Shown here: in pieces, positions 1 to 8,289 of the stretch
Numbering within the stretch: position 1 is the stretch's first letter
Layout: each line of letters begins with the position of its first letter
Assembly: GCF_040717535.1 (NCBI RefSeq)
Contig: NZ_JBFEFI010000006.1
Span: 1 to 64,000, forward strand
Direction of reading: 5' to 3'
DNA: 64,000 bases
Source of the DNA: Thalassoglobus sp. JC818
GTDB taxonomy: Bacteria; Planctomycetota; Planctomycetia; Planctomycetales; Planctomycetaceae
Position numbers and translations under genes: made by a program
The notes under the pieces: generated by a model
Told to the model about the DNA's origin: nothing
Databases searched by the model: none
The model's input: only the letters and a program-made list of their open reading frames with translations

Positions 1-33
1 TCCAAGTGAACAATGTTCGGCCTGCAACTAAAA

Positions 34-67
34 CAGAGTGCATGGTTCATATGAACCATGCACTCTG
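34..67. repeat. Perfect 34-bp palindrome
   Basis: The two 17-nt arms are exactly reverse complementary with no spacer (centre between 50 and 51). The left arm begins CAGAGTGCATGG. It lies just beyond the terminator of the gene at 164-1105. There is no T-run on either side, so a simple intrinsic terminator is unlikely; a dimeric regulator site, a cruciform-forming element or the terminator stem of a gene left of the window are possible. Confidence 0.6.
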
Positions 68-102
68 CTCTCTATAACCATACAAACTGAGTTAATAATA
101 CG

Positions 103-141
103 AAAAAAAGTCCAATGAGTTCATAACGCACTCATTGGACT
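103..141 (-). terminator. Intrinsic terminator of the DUF2188/4-TM gene
   Basis: An 11-bp perfect stem (109-119 with 131-141) with an 11-nt loop is followed, reading the minus strand, by a run of seven T (103-109 on plus are A). An outer 7-bp complement (96-102 with 143-149) encloses it. It sits just after the stop codon of the minus-strand gene ending at 164. Confidence 0.8.
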
Positions 142-163
142 GTCGTATTACATTGAGCTACTT

Positions 164-1105
164 TTAGTGCTTCGCAGATGCGATGAGTTCTTCATCGCGA
201 TCGAGTTGGCTTCCGAGAACTGCTCCGGAGACGGATGCTCCCAGTGACAGAATCACTGCGACGAATGTCATCCACGCGACCTCGACACCTTCCAGACCTT
301 CCCAGTTGACGGGCGTCGCGATTTCCTGTCGCGCCTGTTGCATGGTGTCTTTCATTTCTTCAGCGGCAGTGGTGGCTTCGTCAGAGTTATTGGCAGCATC
401 ACTATCGGCATTCTCGTCAGGTGACTGACCGCGTGTGACTGTTTCGTCGGAGTTGGCATCACTCTCCTGCTGATTGGTTTGCTGCATAGCCAATCGTGAG
501 CTTTCCAAACTTCCGAATCCGAAGTTCGCACCAGCTGCGGGAACCAGTGGAGCCACGAAGATCATCAAAGCCCATAACACAACACCGTAGATGCTCGGCT
601 CATAAACATCCGATTCGCCGATGGTCAGTTGGGAGATGGTAATCCCACCGACGAAGAGCGAAGCCAGCAATGTGACGGTGACCCAAACTCCCACAAAGAC
701 TCCAAGGCTTTCAGCGGAAAGCATCGACGAGAACGAAACTGCCAGTGCGACTCCGAGAGCTGTCAATGCGACGCTCATTGCCATCGCAACGAAGAAACCA
801 GCAGCGACGGCTCCCCATCGAATGCGGCTGCCCAAGTTAGTCAGTTCATTGACGCGGCGAGTCCGTCGAGGTGTGGATGTTTGCGATTCACTGCTGGAAT
901 CGCCATTCACAGTTTTCACTTCACGGATTCTTCCATCACGTCGATGAATGGTGACAGAAACCGAATCGTCGTCACAGGAATTGACAGCTGCGGTGACTGC
1001 TTCCTTTTGCGTTCGGTGTGTCGAGACTGGCTCTGAAACGCCTTCCCGCTTCACTGCCCAACCATTTTCTTCGTGCGTGACAACATGCAAGTTTTCGTTA
1101 GCCAT
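164..1105 (-). CDS. DUF2188 domain fused to a four-helix membrane domain
   Basis: This 313-aa protein has no known reaction. Residues 5-66 resemble the small DUF2188 domain (HVVTHEENGWAVKREG, then TQKEAV and a DGRIRE ending), usually a free-standing protein of about 70 aa. After a Ser/Thr/Arg-rich linker come membrane segments at about 98-125, 134-157, 172-195 and 275-298. An acidic, Asn/Glu-rich loop (about 205-265) separates the last two helices. The ATG at 1105 has AAGGAG eight bases upstream and lies inside the end of the upstream DUF4112 gene (8-nt overlap), so the two are probably translationally coupled. An envelope stress role is only an inference from company with DUF4112 and Pmp3-type proteins. 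Confidence 0.8.
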   Translation of the reverse strand: MANENLHVVTHEENGWAVKREGVSEPVSTHRTQKEAVTAAVNSCDDDSVSVTIHRRDGRIREVKTVNGDSSSESQTSTPRRTRRVNELTNLGSRIRWGAVAAGFFVAMAMSVALTALGVALAVSFSSMLSAESLGVFVGVWVTVTLLASLFVGGITISQLTIGESDVYEPSIYGVVLWALMIFVAPLVPAAGANFGFGSLESSRLAMQQTNQQESDANSDETVTRGQSPDENADSDAANNSDEATTAAEEMKDTMQQARQEIATPVNWEGLEGVEVAWMTFVAVILSLGASVSGAVLGSQLDRDEELIASAKH

Positions 1106-1547
1106 GGGTCAACTCCTTTGGACGCCCGGATTTCCCGAACGGATTAGTTTGCTGTGGCCCCGCGTCAGCGGTTCCGGATTGTGATTCAAAGTGTTCTTTC
1201 AAAAGTCGTGCGTTCCGACGATTACAGCGATAGGCAGCGTCGAAGAGGTCTCCAAAGATCGGAATGGCGCCGACGAAAGTATCGATGCCGACATTGCTCA
1301 GCATCTTGAAGAGAACCCATTTCGATGCTCCGAGCTTCGCTGCTTCGACGACGAGATATCCCGAGATGGCCGCTGAAGTCAGGTCGCCGATTCCAGGCAC
1401 GAGCCCGATGATGCTGTCCCACCCAACTCGAAATCGAGTTCCGGGAACGGTCATTGAGTTGTCCAACAGATCGGCGATTTGAGAGATCCGTTGAAGCCTG
1501 GCTTCACGATTCTTGATCGGATCTTGTGACGATGACGGTGCGGCCAT
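1098..1547 (-). CDS. DUF4112 family membrane-associated protein
   Basis: A 149-aa protein with the DUF4112 pattern: an N-terminal helix (RISQIADLLDNSMTVPGT), then a glycine-rich hydrophobic block GWDSIIGLVPGIGDL, a second hydrophobic stretch, and the IPIFGDLFDAAYRCNRRN signature. The function of this family is unknown. I chose the ATG at 1547 because GAGG stands six bases upstream; a TTG at 1568 would add seven residues without a ribosome site. Its stop overlaps the start of the next gene (164-1105), suggesting one transcript. Confidence 0.85.
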   Translation of the reverse strand: MAAPSSSQDPIKNREARLQRISQIADLLDNSMTVPGTRFRVGWDSIIGLVPGIGDLTSAAISGYLVVEAAKLGASKWVLFKMLSNVGIDTFVGAIPIFGDLFDAAYRCNRRNARLLKEHFESQSGTADAGPQQTNPFGKSGRPKELTHG

Positions 1548-1699
1548 GAGAACCTCGCTATTGTTCAACGCATCACCATGACAGGGCGCACGTCAAACAA
1601 GCTGATTCTCTTCAAGCTGTTTACGGCGGAGAGTCCTCGATTTCCGAGACAGCTAAGACGTTCGGAAACCGCCCTGTGGAGTGCGCTGGGAACAATGGA

Positions 1700-1882
1700 C
1701 TATCGTGTCAGGATGACGTAAAGGGCGTGGATGATTCCGGGGATGTACCCAAGAATGGTCAACAGAACGTTAATGACAAATGGCAACCCCAAGCCCACTT
1801 CAAGAAAGACTCCCACAGGTGGAAGCAGGATCGCCAGAATGATTTTCAGAATGTCGCTAGGTTCTGCAGTTGCAACTGCCAT
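1700..1882 (-). CDS. Pmp3/YqaE family (UPF0057) small membrane protein
   Basis: This 60-aa protein is nearly all hydrophobic: two membrane segments around ILKIILAILLPPVGVFLEVG and FVINVLLTILGYIPGIIHA, the standard Pmp3 arrangement with LPPVGV and the LGYIPGIIHA turn. Family members in yeast, plants and bacteria are induced by salt, cold or membrane stress and affect membrane potential. The ATG at 1882 is preceded by GGAG. It lies upstream of, and on the same strand as, the DUF4112 gene with about 150 nt between, so co-transcription is possible but not shown. Confidence 0.9.
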   Translation of the reverse strand: MAVATAEPSDILKIILAILLPPVGVFLEVGLGLPFVINVLLTILGYIPGIIHALYVILTR

Positions 1883-2151
1883 GATTGTGTCTCCTCACTA
1901 AAAGTTGAGAAATAACGGTTGCAACAGCTCAAATGCAGATTTGATACCGAAACGCAAAAGATGCGAATTTCGTCGTTTCTGACTCGAAAACCTAAGGTTT
2001 GGCACAAGATCATGGTTGATCAATGTCCAAGCTGACAGATCGGTGATCATCGAGAATTCAAAGACTTGCCAAGTCACACCGACGACTCAAGCGGATCTCG
2101 ATGTAGAGTTACTCGATCAATCCAAACTCAGGTTGTGGTCACCAGAGTTCA

Positions 2152-3951
2152 TCACGATTCCCGCGAAGCGAGTTCTTCCCAGCGGGCGTAGAGAGTTTCG
2201 AGTTGAGTGCCGAGTTCTTCGAGTCGGGCGGACTCTTCGGCGATGACGTTGCGGTCTTGTTTGAAGAAGGACGGATCACTCATCGCAGCTTGAAGCTCGG
2301 CTTGCTGCGTTTCCATTTCTTCGATCTTCACAGGCAACGATTCCAGTTCCTGTTTCTCTTTGTACGAAAGCTTGCTGCGTTGGACAGTGCCGCGAGCGGG
2401 TTGATTGCTCTTCTCGCTCGGCTTCACAGCTGTCATTGCAGTGACATCGTCTTGAGCGTTTTTCTGCCTCAGGTAGTCATCATACCCGCCGTCATATTCG
2501 CGGACAGTTCCATCGCCCTCGAGAACGATTGTGCTGGTGACCACGTTGTTCAGGAACGCACGATCGTGGCTCACGAGGAGAATCGTTCCGGGATAATTCA
2601 TCAGCAACTCTTCGAGAAGTTCGAGCGTTTCTTCGTCGAGATCGTTCGTCGGTTCGTCGAGAACCATCAAGTTGGATGGCCGCTTGAAAACGCGTGCCAG
2701 CAACAAGCGATTGCGTTCTCCCCCGGAGAGGAAACGTGCTGGACGCCGGGCACGCTCCGGAGTGAAGAGAAAGTCCTGCAGATAGCCGTAGATGTGCCGC
2801 TGCTTTCCATTGATGACGAGTTGTTCCTGCCCCTCGCCGACGTTTTCCGCCACGGTCTTTTCGTCGTCGATCTGTTCTCGTAGCTGATCAAAGTAGACGA
2901 TCTGAAGATTGGTCCCCAGGCGAAGGTCTCCACCGGTCGGCTCCAGTTGCCCGAGCATCAGCTTGAGCAACGTACTCTTCCCTGCCCCGTTCGGCCCGAT
3001 GATTCCGATCTTGTCTCCCCGCGAGATCGTTGTTGAGAAGTCTTTGACAATCGGTTCAGAAGAAGGATACGCAAACTCAATGTTTTCTGCTTTCATGACC
3101 AGATGACCGGAGCGGTCTCCCTGACTCGCTTCCATGCGAACATTGCCGACGCGGTTTCTTCTCTGCTTGCGTTCCTCACGCATCTTCTCTAAAGCTCGTA
3201 CACGACCTTCATTGCGTGTGCGACGGGCTTTGATTCCCTGTCGAATCCAGACTTCTTCTTCAGCGAGCTTCCGATCGAACGCAGCTTGCTGCTGTTCCTC
3301 AGCGTGAAGCTGTTGCTCTTTGCGTTTCAAAAATGTCTGATAGTCGCAGGTCCAGTCAAACAGATGCCCCCGGTCGACTTCGAGAATTCGATTGGCCAGA
3401 GACTGCAGAAAGACGCGGTCGTGCGTCACGAAGAGAATCGTGCCGGCATACCCTTTCAGAAAGTTTTCCAGCCAGGTGATCGACTTGATATCGAGATGGT
3501 TGGTCGGTTCGTCGAGCAATAGGATATCTGGTTCCTGAAGCAGCGACTGCCCGAGGAGTGTTCGTCGTTTTTTCCCAGAGGAGAGTTCCGAGAAGCTGTC
3601 GTCGCCGTTCAAATCAACTTGTGAGAGAACTCGTTTGAGATCCTGATCGAGCTCCCAGCTCTCTTTCTCGACGTTGGCGCCTTTGCGAATGACTTCTGCC
3701 ACCGTCTGATCGGTGCCTGCAGGCACGTCCTGCACCAGCCGGCCAATTCGAACCCCGTCGGCGAGGTTTCTGATTCCGTCATCGGGGGCGATTTCCCCAG
3801 CGATGATCTTCATCAGCGTCGACTTGCCTGCTCCGTTCCGCCCGAGCAGACCGATTCGCTCACCTCGTTCAATTTCCAGATTGATCTCATCGAGCAGCGG
3901 TGCTCCCGACCAGGTGAACGACAGATTTCTCAGGCTCAACAGCGACATCAT
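2152..3951 (-). CDS. uup: ABC-F ATPase, Uup type
   Basis: A 599-aa soluble protein with two ABC ATPase domains and no membrane part. Domain 1 has Walker A GRNGAGKST (about 37-45), signature LSSGK (123-127) and LLLDEPTNHLD. A charged helical linker follows (about 215-275). Domain 2 has GPNGAGKST (319-327), LSGGE and LDEPTNDLD. The C-terminal 60 residues form a coiled coil starting at YKEKQELESLPVKIEEME, typical of Uup rather than EttA. ABC-F proteins act on the ribosome; Uup also binds branched DNA. The LSSGK form of the first signature is slightly off the usual LSGGE. ATG ATG occurs at 3951/3948; either could start, with GGAG just upstream. Confidence 0.92.
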   Translation of the reverse strand: MMSLLSLRNLSFTWSGAPLLDEINLEIERGERIGLLGRNGAGKSTLMKIIAGEIAPDDGIRNLADGVRIGRLVQDVPAGTDQTVAEVIRKGANVEKESWELDQDLKRVLSQVDLNGDDSFSELSSGKKRRTLLGQSLLQEPDILLLDEPTNHLDIKSITWLENFLKGYAGTILFVTHDRVFLQSLANRILEVDRGHLFDWTCDYQTFLKRKEQQLHAEEQQQAAFDRKLAEEEVWIRQGIKARRTRNEGRVRALEKMREERKQRRNRVGNVRMEASQGDRSGHLVMKAENIEFAYPSSEPIVKDFSTTISRGDKIGIIGPNGAGKSTLLKLMLGQLEPTGGDLRLGTNLQIVYFDQLREQIDDEKTVAENVGEGQEQLVINGKQRHIYGYLQDFLFTPERARRPARFLSGGERNRLLLARVFKRPSNLMVLDEPTNDLDEETLELLEELLMNYPGTILLVSHDRAFLNNVVTSTIVLEGDGTVREYDGGYDDYLRQKNAQDDVTAMTAVKPSEKSNQPARGTVQRSKLSYKEKQELESLPVKIEEMETQQAELQAAMSDPSFFKQDRNVIAEESARLEELGTQLETLYARWEELASRES

Positions 3952-3976
3952 TGACTCCGCGATTCATTGACCGGGT

Positions 3977-4080
3977 AGAGAGCAAGTTGCTCTCGTTTGT
4001 GCACTCGCCCGGACTTTTCTTCTTCGCATTTGTCCGGTGTGCTCGTGCGAATTTTGTCGAGACATTCTCGAAGAATGATC
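3977..4080 (+). repeat. Dispersed ~100-bp intergenic repeat, copy A
   Basis: It opens with an inverted repeat, GAGAGCAA-g-TTGCTCTC (3978-3994), then TTTGTGCACTCGCC, a variable middle, GTGCTCGTGCGAATTTTGTC and an AAGAATGAT end. The same order of blocks occurs at 4322 (B) and, reverse-complemented, at 45631-45529 (D); a shortened copy is at 22895 (C). Boundaries are approximate. Confidence 0.65.
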
Positions 4081-4321
4081 TCACAGCCCGGGGCGGAGTC
4101 TATCGTGTTCAGGTTGCTGAGCAAGGAGACCGAACTCCGATTGACGACTCATGAGTTGGGATTGATGAATCGAAATAGAACAGCCCGGAAGCATCAGCAA
4201 CGCTCACATCAGGGAATCGCTGCCTGCCGATGTGTTGCCTTTCAAGTCGAAAAGAGGTTTGTTGGATTTCCAGCGAATAGATAGAGTCTGTGAACGCTCC
4301 CTCACGATGAGAACAGATTTC

Positions 4322-4424
4322 GAGAGCTGGTTGCTCTTGCCGGTGCACTCGCCTGGACTGTTTGACATGGTTTTCGACGCAGTTGCTCGTGCAAACTCGC
4401 GATGACCATTTCGAAAAAAGCGAT
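4322..4424 (+). repeat. Dispersed ~100-bp intergenic repeat, copy B
   Basis: It shares with copy A GAGAGC..GTTGCTCT, GGTGCACTCGCC, GGACT-TTT, TTGCTCGTGCAAA, and a CGA-GACCATT-CGAA-AA-GAT end. It is collinear with copy A and clearly diverged, so this is an old repeat rather than a recent duplication. It lies just before the POT transporter gene and may overlap its promoter. Confidence 0.6.
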
Positions 4425-4441
4425 AAAGGAAAGATGTCCGA

Positions 4442-6481
4442 ATGGCTGAACAGTACATCACGGTTCCTCCAGAAACCGACAAGATGCCCCCCGGGATTCC
4501 CTACATCGTCGGCAATGAGGCAGCGGAGCGATTCAGCTATTACGGAATGCGGGCCATTCTCGTCGTGTTTCTCGTGCAGTATCTGCATCTCATGTCGGAT
4601 CAGATCCTCCCGTCGATGAGTAACGCCGAAGCAACGGCTCGATATCACACCTTCTCGACCGCCGTTTACTTTGCCCCAATCTTTGGAGCATTGCTGTCCG
4701 ACTTTCTGACAGGCAAATATCCACTCATCATCTGGGTCTCGGTCATCTACTGCCTGGGGCACCTTTCCCTGGCATTCATTGGCAGCCCCGGACTGCCTCC
4801 CACAGCCTATTTGTATTTGGGTTTAGCCCTGATCGCCATTGGTTCGGGGGGGATCAAACCGTGTGTGTCGGCACACGTGGGTGATCAGTTCGGAAAGAAG
4901 AATCAGCACCTGATGTCGAAGGTGTATCAGTGGTTCTACTTTTCGATCAATCTCGGCTCGACCGTGTCGACAATTCTGACTCCCTGGCTCTTGCAATGGT
5001 ACGGACCACACGTGGCGTTTGGAGTTCCCGGAGTTCTCATGGGAATTGCGACGCTGATGTTCTGGCTGGGACGTCACAAGTTCGTGCATATCCCACCTGC
5101 CAAAGCTGAACTCTTTGAAGACCTGATCAGCCGAGGTGGCTGGGTAACTTTGATTAAAATTTCTGCCGTCTTTATCTTCGCCAGCATCTTCTGGGCACTG
5201 TTCGATCAGACGAGTTCGTCATGGGTCCTCCAGGCGGAGAACATGAACCGAAATATCCTCGGATACACGATTCTGACTTCGCAAATTCAAGTGGTGAATC
5301 CGATTCTTGTGATGATGTTGATCCCGCTGTTTCAATTTGTCATTTACCCGGCGATTGACAAAGTCTTTCCGCTGTCACACCTGCGCAAGTTCTCGATCGG
5401 CCTGTTTGTGACCGTGAGTGCATTTGCTGTCTCTGCATTGATCGAACAGTGGATCGTCAGCGGAGGCTATCCGTCGATCCTCTGGCAAGTTCTCGCCTAT
5501 GTGCTGATTACCTCGGGTGAGATCATGGTCTCCATCACGGGACTTGAGTTCTCCTACGCACAAGCCCCGAAATCGATGAAGTCGATCGTGATGGCTGTCT
5601 GGCTGTTCTTTATTGCATTCGGAAACTTCGTCACCGCGTACTTGAATCACTTCATTCAAGTTCCTTCCATCAACATGGTCATTGCAGAATCGAAAGAGTT
5701 TGAACACGAGGGCAGCCAGAAAGTCATCCATGACATCTGGAAAACCCGCAGCGAGCCCATTCCGACGGATGCTGTCGAAGTTCCGAAACGAACCGAACGA
5801 GTTTTACGCGTCGCTGGAGAAGATCAGGAGTTCGATACCGAAGATGACATCCTGTTGTTCTTCGGGGAGTACGAGAGTTTTCTCGGAATTCAAACGTCCG
5901 AAGATGCTTCACTCAAAGCGGCAAAGGACGTGATCGATCAGTCATTCACTGAGAATGGAGAAACGCTCCCGGTGACCGAAGCTGGGCAGAAACTCATCTC
6001 CGGAATGACAGATATTCACGGTGAGCAACTCGCCTACAAACAACTGACTCGAAACCGATATCAAATTTCGTCCGCCGGGTACGATCAGAAATTCCAAACC
6101 CCATGGGATGTGACACTCGACGCGGTGGTCTCGCGGGCATCGAACAACCCCGAAGCAGATTCAGAAGCCAAGGCGGATCAAGACGAATCGTACACTTGGA
6201 TTGAACGTCGACTCATCGAACTCAAAGGTGAAGAAGGTCGCAAGGAAGTCGAAGCAGCACGCGGAAACATCAAGGAAACCGAAATCTCCTCCACCATCAC
6301 TGTCGGTGGGGCTGTCACCCTTGAAGGTCCCGCGTACTATTGGTTCTGGACCGGTTTGATGTTCGCGACTGCAGTCGTCTTCGTGCCGGTTGCTTACTTG
6401 TACAAAGCAACTGAATATGTCGAAGACGAAGATGCTTCCGATCTGTCTGCTGAAGCACTGGAAGAAGGTTCTGCCCAGTAG
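4442..6481 (+). CDS. Proton-dependent oligopeptide transporter (POT/PTR2 family) with large soluble insertion
   Basis: A 679-aa inner-membrane major facilitator protein, expected to import di- or tripeptides (or related small solutes) with protons. The first helix carries the POT motif EAAERFSYYGMR (about 26-37). About 12 membrane segments follow up to residue 415. Then comes a roughly 200-residue charged segment (about 425-615) with no membrane helix, and a last helix (YYWFWTGLMFATAVVFVPVAY) before an acidic tail. Ordinary bacterial POT proteins are near 500 aa, so the insertion is extra. The ATG at 4442 has AAAGGAAAG upstream. A strong terminator follows. Confidence 0.88.
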   Translation: MAEQYITVPPETDKMPPGIPYIVGNEAAERFSYYGMRAILVVFLVQYLHLMSDQILPSMSNAEATARYHTFSTAVYFAPIFGALLSDFLTGKYPLIIWVSVIYCLGHLSLAFIGSPGLPPTAYLYLGLALIAIGSGGIKPCVSAHVGDQFGKKNQHLMSKVYQWFYFSINLGSTVSTILTPWLLQWYGPHVAFGVPGVLMGIATLMFWLGRHKFVHIPPAKAELFEDLISRGGWVTLIKISAVFIFASIFWALFDQTSSSWVLQAENMNRNILGYTILTSQIQVVNPILVMMLIPLFQFVIYPAIDKVFPLSHLRKFSIGLFVTVSAFAVSALIEQWIVSGGYPSILWQVLAYVLITSGEIMVSITGLEFSYAQAPKSMKSIVMAVWLFFIAFGNFVTAYLNHFIQVPSINMVIAESKEFEHEGSQKVIHDIWKTRSEPIPTDAVEVPKRTERVLRVAGEDQEFDTEDDILLFFGEYESFLGIQTSEDASLKAAKDVIDQSFTENGETLPVTEAGQKLISGMTDIHGEQLAYKQLTRNRYQISSAGYDQKFQTPWDVTLDAVVSRASNNPEADSEAKADQDESYTWIERRLIELKGEEGRKEVEAARGNIKETEISSTITVGGAVTLEGPAYYWFWTGLMFATAVVFVPVAYLYKATEYVEDEDASDLSAEALEEGSAQ

Positions 6482-6495
6482 TCAGGAAGACACAA

Positions 6496-6541
6496 CGTTG
6501 ATCGCGAGAGGAGTAACAGCGTCTCGCGATCAACGATTTTG
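6496..6541 (+). terminator. Intrinsic terminator after the POT gene
   Basis: A 14-bp perfect stem, CGTTGATCGCGAGA (6496-6509) with its complement (6522-6535), 12-nt loop, then ATTTTG. It lies 15 nt after the POT stop codon. Confidence 0.85.
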
Positions 6542-6565
6542 TGATGATCTCGAGAGAGAAGTTCA

Positions 6566-7450
6566 ATGATCACCGAACGACTTTCGCTCAACCGTTGCGG
6601 GATGCCCCGGCTCCGGTCGCTTCTCAACCGCACACGTCTTCTACACTTCGCCTGCTGCTTGATCGCTGTCATGCTAGCTTCGACGAGTCATCGCCTCTTC
6701 GCTGAAGAGATCACTGCGTCTCAGAAAAACGAGAATTCCTCAAGCGAAACTCCTTCCATCAGTGACGAAACAGTCCCCGGATTGAATAACGTCGAGGATG
6801 ACACCTGGCTCAACTCCGACGACAACATTCCCTACTACGCACTCCTCCAAAAAGTGGCCGAAACGTCGCCCTCAGAACTCAGAACCGAAGCGAATGAGTT
6901 TCTCAAAGCACGGCAGGCAGAGTCCAAACTGCCAACTTTCATTGACATGATTCGGAACCCGGCCGCATTTCGCGGTCAGCCCGTCACACTTGAGGGACAC
7001 ATTCTGCAGGTGATCGATTTCCCGGCAGAAGAGAACGATTACGGCATTGAACGTCTCTACGAAGCTGCGCTCTTCACGGATGATTCGTTATCACACCCAA
7101 CGACGGTCGTCTTTCTTGAGAAGCCTGAAAACCTCCCAATAGGGAGCCAACTCGTCGAAGATGTCGCTGTCAGCGGATACTTTCTGAAGACCTACTGGTA
7201 CAACTCCAACGACGATCATACCCGCAAAGCTCCACTCATCCTGGCGAAGACAATTTCGGTTCGCGAGCGTACTCCCTCCGCCGCCTCGGAAAGTTGGGGG
7301 ACGATGATCGCAATCTCTGTCCTCGCAGCGATCGGCATTCTCAGCATCGTTGTCTTCCGGTCGCAACTGAAGGATCAACGCCGTCTGCGTTCGGCTCAGC
7401 GAAACCGGATCGACAACGAATCGATCACGTTTCCCGATCAAGATTCCTGA
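6566..7450 (+). CDS. Secreted or membrane-anchored protein of unknown function
   Basis: A 294-aa protein not recognised as a named family. It has an N-terminal export signal (hydrophobic about 26-40, ending near FAEE), an acidic linker, a globular part (about 90-235) and one membrane helix near the C-terminus (about 245-266), then a basic tail. The globular part includes FRGQPVTLEGHILQVIDF and VAVSGYFLKTYWY, suggesting a beta-rich OB-like fold of the kind seen in planctomycete SHOCT/OB-type unknowns; this is a guess from pattern only. The ATG at 6566 is preceded by GAGAGAGAAG. It is 84 bp after the POT gene but separated by a strong terminator, so it probably has its own promoter. Confidence 0.75.
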   Translation: MITERLSLNRCGMPRLRSLLNRTRLLHFACCLIAVMLASTSHRLFAEEITASQKNENSSSETPSISDETVPGLNNVEDDTWLNSDDNIPYYALLQKVAETSPSELRTEANEFLKARQAESKLPTFIDMIRNPAAFRGQPVTLEGHILQVIDFPAEENDYGIERLYEAALFTDDSLSHPTTVVFLEKPENLPIGSQLVEDVAVSGYFLKTYWYNSNDDHTRKAPLILAKTISVRERTPSAASESWGTMIAISVLAAIGILSIVVFRSQLKDQRRLRSAQRNRIDNESITFPDQDS

Positions 7451-7468
7451 AGCCTCCTGCGAGAATTC

Positions 7469-8071
7469 TCAGTCTTCAAACGCAAACTCGCCCTGTTTGG
7501 CAATCTTGTCGATCGTTTTTCGACCAGTTGGCGTTTCGTTCTGTCGCATCTGTTCCGGCAGAGCTTCCGGATTCCCGGGGTGACCGATTGCGATCATGCA
7601 GTGCGTCTCAAACCCATCGGGAATCTCCAGCGCGATCTTAGCCTTGCCGCGATCGTAGCCAGCCATTGGATGTGCAACGATGCCCAGTTGGGCCGCTTGC
7701 AGCAGGAGATTCTGAGTGGCCAGCCCAGCGTCGAATTCATGCACCGGATTCGGTTTTCCGTTGCGACTGAACGTTGTTCGACTCGCGACGACAACCAACA
7801 CCCCCGCTTTGTCGCACCACGACTGATTCGCTTCCGCGAGAAGGCCGAAGAATGTTTCCCAGCTGGGAGATTCCCGATGCGAATAGAGGAATCGCCATTC
7901 CTGCTCGTTATACGTCGAAGGAGCCCAGCGGGCCGCTTCAAACAGCTGATCCATGATCGAAGCCTCAACTCCTTCTCCATTCATCGCTCGAGGAGACCAG
8001 CGTTTGAGAAAAAGTTCTTCGATGGGATGATCGGATTGACGAACGTCGAGTGGATTCGGGAGTTTGGACAT
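7469..8071 (-). CDS. Nitroreductase family protein
   Basis: A 200-aa FMN-dependent oxidoreductase of the nitroreductase fold. It shows the N-terminal FMN-binding segment RWSPRAMNGEGV, the AARWAPSTYNEQEWRF motif (about 46-61), QNLLLQAAQLGI and the AIGHPGN loop near the C-terminus. Family members reduce nitro compounds, quinones or flavins with NAD(P)H; the natural substrate cannot be told. Length is normal. The ATG at 8071 has GAGAGAG upstream. It is convergent with the gene before it (18 bp apart) and divergent from the one after. Confidence 0.88.
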   Translation of the reverse strand: MSKLPNPLDVRQSDHPIEELFLKRWSPRAMNGEGVEASIMDQLFEAARWAPSTYNEQEWRFLYSHRESPSWETFFGLLAEANQSWCDKAGVLVVVASRTTFSRNGKPNPVHEFDAGLATQNLLLQAAQLGIVAHPMAGYDRGKAKIALEIPDGFETHCMIAIGHPGNPEALPEQMRQNETPTGRKTIDKIAKQGEFAFED

Positions 8072-8289
8072 TCTGCTCTCTCAAACTGCGGAGACCGGTT
8101 TTCGAAAATACTTGATCTTCAATGGAAGACTGATGACAATCCTGCTGAGCATCAATTGTTCCAGTTTCTCAGACAGATTCCTCTTCGACTGTCGATACTA
8201 CGACTCTGCTTGTACTCTGACAATCGACGCCCGTAACCGATTCGCCCACACTTCACAGCCATTTTGCCACCTCAACACTTGAAAAAACC

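Larger units (their letters stand above)
3952..4441. other. Intergenic region between divergent uup and POT genes
   Basis: This 490-bp gap must hold the promoters of both divergent genes. Its main content is two copies of the dispersed repeat (entries at 3977 and 4322), in the same orientation about 345 bp apart. I see no credible gene in it. Confidence 0.6.
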
